A stretch of DNA of 16,133 nucleotides from Tannerella sp. oral taxon 808 (GTDB lineage Bacteria; Bacteroidota; Bacteroidia; Bacteroidales; Tannerellaceae). The position numbers and the translations under genes were made by a program. The DNA lies in contig MIQB01000048.1 of assembly GCA_002890585.1 (NCBI GenBank), forward strand, positions 1 through 16,133, in the 5' to 3' direction. Shown here piece after piece: positions 14,364 through 16,133 of this stretch (position 1 is the stretch's first letter; the number at the start of each line of letters is the position of its first letter). The notes beneath the pieces are model-generated. The model was given only the letters and a program-made list of their open reading frames with translations. It had not been told where the DNA came from and did not search any database.

Positions 14364-15110
14364 ATGATCAAGGCATTACAACAGGTAGGCGAATACGTCC
14401 TACTGATGCGCAAAGTGCTCACCCCGCCCACGCGCTGGAGCATGTTCTTCAAGCAGCTTGTGCGCGAGATCTACAAGCTCGGCGTCGACTCGATTTGGAT
14501 CGTGGTCATCATCTCCATCTTTATCGGCACCGTGATCGCCATACAGATCTCGCTCAACATCAGCTCGCCGCTCATCCCCAAGTTCACCATCGGTTACACC
14601 ACGCGTGAGATCATCCTGCTGGAGTTCTCCTCGTCCATCATGTGTCTTATTCTGGCCGGTAAGGTGGGCAGCAATATCACTTCCGAGATCGGCACGATGC
14701 GCGTCACGGAGCAGATCGACGCGATGGAGATCATGGGCGTCAACTCGGCCAACTTCCTGATCATGCCTAAGATTACGGGCATGATGCTGTTCATCCCCGT
14801 GCTCGTCTTCTTCAGCATGACGACGGGCATCTTGGGCGGCGTCTTTGCCAGCCACGTCGTCTCGGGCATGACGCCGGCCTCGTTCGAGTTCGGGCTCCAG
14901 TACTACTTCAACCCGTTCTACATCTGGTACTCCGTCATCAAGTCCGTCGTCTACGCCTTCCTCATCTCATCGATCGCCTCCTACTTCGGCTACAACGTCA
15001 AGGGCGGCTCGCTTGAGGTGGGCAAGGCAAGTACGAACGCAATCGTGATTAGCAGCGTCATGATCCTGTTGGCTGACGTGATCCTCACTCAAATCATGCT
15101 TACGAAATGA
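14364..15110 (+). CDS. mlaE: MlaE-family phospholipid ABC transporter permease
   Basis: Inner-membrane permease of the Mla/MCE system that moves phospholipids between inner and outer membrane and keeps outer-membrane lipid asymmetry. The 248 residues are typical. Membrane segments lie at about 44-62, 83-99, 141-163, 187-207 and 225-244. The conserved cytoplasmic loop SEIGTMRVTEQIDAMEIMGV (107-126) is the surface that contacts the ATPase, and the C-terminal GYNVKGGSLEVGKAST signature (209-224) is present. Its last four bases overlap the mlaF start, so the two are translationally coupled. The substrate-binding MlaD/MCE subunit is not in the window. Confidence 0.94.
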   Translation: MIKALQQVGEYVLLMRKVLTPPTRWSMFFKQLVREIYKLGVDSIWIVVIISIFIGTVIAIQISLNISSPLIPKFTIGYTTREIILLEFSSSIMCLILAGKVGSNITSEIGTMRVTEQIDAMEIMGVNSANFLIMPKITGMMLFIPVLVFFSMTTGILGGVFASHVVSGMTPASFEFGLQYYFNPFYIWYSVIKSVVYAFLISSIASYFGYNVKGGSLEVGKASTNAIVISSVMILLADVILTQIMLTK

Positions 15111-15910
15111 TCGAAATAGAACATATAGTCAAGTCGTTCGACGGGCGCGTGGTGCTGAACGACATCAGCGCCGTCTTTGAGACGGGCAAGACGAACCTCA
15201 TCATCGGCCGAAGCGGCTCGGGCAAGACGGTGACGGTGAAGAGCATCATCGGGCTCGTAAAGCCGGAGCGTGGGCGCGTGCTCTACGACGGGCGCGATCT
15301 GCTGTCGATGAACAAATCGGAGCTGAAGCACCTGCGCCGCGAGACGGGTGTGCTCTTCCAAGGCTCGGCGCTGTTTGACAGCATGACGGTGCTTGAGAAT
15401 GTGCTCTTCCCCTTAGACATGTTCTCGCGCGAGACGGCCCGCGAGCGCGAACGCCGCGCCCTCAGCTGCCTGGAGCGTGTCGACCTCTCCAACGCCTGCG
15501 ACCTCTTCCCCTCGGAGATCAGCGGCGGCATGATGAAGCGCGCCGCCATCGCCCGCGCCATCGCCCTACAACCGAAATACCTGCTCTGCGACGAGCCCAA
15601 CTCTGGGCTCGACCCGAAGACGTCACTCGTGATCGATAACCTCATCCACAGCATCACCAAGGAGTACAACATGACGACGATCATCAACACGCACGACATG
15701 AACTCGGTGATGAACATCGGGGAGAACATCATCTTCATCAGCGAGGGCCGGAAGGAGTGGCAGGGCACGAAGGAGCAGGTGATCTCGTCGGGCAACACGG
15801 CGCTCAACGACTTCATCTTCGCCTCCGACCTGCTCCGCAAGGCCAGCGAGCTGGAGGAGCTTGAGGAGGAGACGGGCGTGATGCCTACGCGCAAGTTCCC
15901 GCCGGAATGA
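15107..15910 (+). CDS. mlaF: MlaF-family phospholipid ABC transporter ATPase
   Basis: Cytoplasmic ATPase partner of MlaE. The 267 residues carry every ABC motif: Walker A GRSGSGKT (34-41), Q-loop Gln85 in LFQGSALFDSMTV, signature ISGGMMKR (138-145), Walker B YLLCDEP (158-164) and the switch His196 in NTHD. The GSALFDSMTV stretch and the signature with Met-Met are typical of MlaF rather than other ATPases. The C-terminus ends in a Glu-rich tail (SELEELEEETG). It begins at the ATGA overlap with mlaE. The 41-bp array D begins about 4 nt after the stop, so an mlaD gene, if linked, must lie beyond the array outside this window. Confidence 0.95.
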   Translation: MIEIEHIVKSFDGRVVLNDISAVFETGKTNLIIGRSGSGKTVTVKSIIGLVKPERGRVLYDGRDLLSMNKSELKHLRRETGVLFQGSALFDSMTVLENVLFPLDMFSRETARERERRALSCLERVDLSNACDLFPSEISGGMMKRAAIARAIALQPKYLLCDEPNSGLDPKTSLVIDNLIHSITKEYNMTTIINTHDMNSVMNIGENIIFISEGRKEWQGTKEQVISSGNTALNDFIFASDLLRKASELEELEEETGVMPTRKFPPE

Positions 15911-15914
15911 GCGC

Positions 15915-16133
15915 CCGAAAAGCATTGCATTTCACTCCAAAATGATTTTTGATGACCGAAAAGCATTGCATTTCACTCCAAAATGATTTTTGATGACCGA
16001 AAAGCATTGCATTTCACTCCAAAATGATTTTTGATGACCGAAAAGCATTGCATTTCACTCCAAAATGATTTTTGATGACCGAAAAGCATTGCATTTCACT
16101 CCAAAATGATTTTTGATGACCGAAAAGCATTGC
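15915..16133 (+). repeat. 41-bp tandem repeat array, perfect copies (array D), cut by the window edge
   Basis: The mark AGCATTGC recurs at 15921, 15962, 16003, 16044, 16085 and 16126, exact 41-bp steps, and the copies are identical apart from the first edge. The unit includes TTTTTGATGACCG, AAAAGCATTGCATTT (a near-palindrome with one mismatch) and CACTCC. TTTTTGATnnCCG and CTCC are shared with array C; TGATTTTT is shared with the minus strand of array A. The array starts about 4 nt after the mlaF stop in the same orientation and runs off the window. Confidence 0.97.

Noticed and set aside
1..16133. The five tandem arrays as CRISPR arrays.
   Set aside because: Copies are head to tail with no unique spacers, the only variable segment (array C core) has three palindromic versions in blocks, and no cas gene is present.

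Overview
The window looks like a chromosomal stretch from a GC-rich member of the Bacteroidota, probably near Porphyromonadaceae/Tannerellaceae. The grounds are the gene set (two-subunit 2-oxoacid:ferredoxin oxidoreductase with fused gamma-alpha chain, Bacteroidota-type LptB, MlaEF), the lack of clear Shine-Dalgarno sequences, and repeated matches to the Bacteroidetes -7 promoter box TAnnTTTG upstream of genes. A higher-GC Tannerella is my best guess, but it rests on gene resemblance and base composition only. No tRNA, rRNA, CRISPR array, transposase or phage gene was seen.

Layout. 1-6063 is read on the minus strand: symporter, lptB, aroK, korA, korB, ending in a rho-independent terminator at 188-226. 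An SLC1-type amino-acid symporter (4858-6063) diverges from a Fic-domain protein (6233-7558, plus). Convergent to fic is pnp (7968-10136, minus), with a strong terminator at 7900-7934. pnp diverges from ychF (10682-11785, plus). A plus-strand run follows: zinc metallopeptidase, small lipoprotein, nitroreductase-family protein, mlaE and mlaF. These are mostly housekeeping functions: anaerobic 2-oxoacid metabolism, shikimate pathway, LPS export, RNA decay, ribosome-associated GTPase/ATPase, and phospholipid transport.

The unusual part lies between the genes. Nearly every sizeable intergenic gap holds a different structured repeat. Three tandem arrays have a 41-bp period (1-137, 10220-10550, 15915-16133) and two have a 23-bp period (4679-4850, 7734-7871). 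There is also a REP-like nested palindrome (11808-11877) and an inverted pair of CTACT-type decamer repeats (14239-14338) with a relative upstream of ychF. The arrays have different primary sequences but constant periods, shared short anchors and small hairpins. In two places the hairpin arms change together, so pairing is kept while the sequence changes. Four of the five arrays lie downstream of a gene in the same family orientation as that gene, and two start within 10 nt of a stop codon. I read this as two repeat families spread over the chromosome and diverging locus by locus under a structural constraint. That is inference, and it is the main thing worth checking.

A second candidate regulatory system is a 12-bp inverted repeat covering the -33 region of the fic promoter and touching its -7 box, in front of a Fic protein that carries its own C-terminal winged helix.
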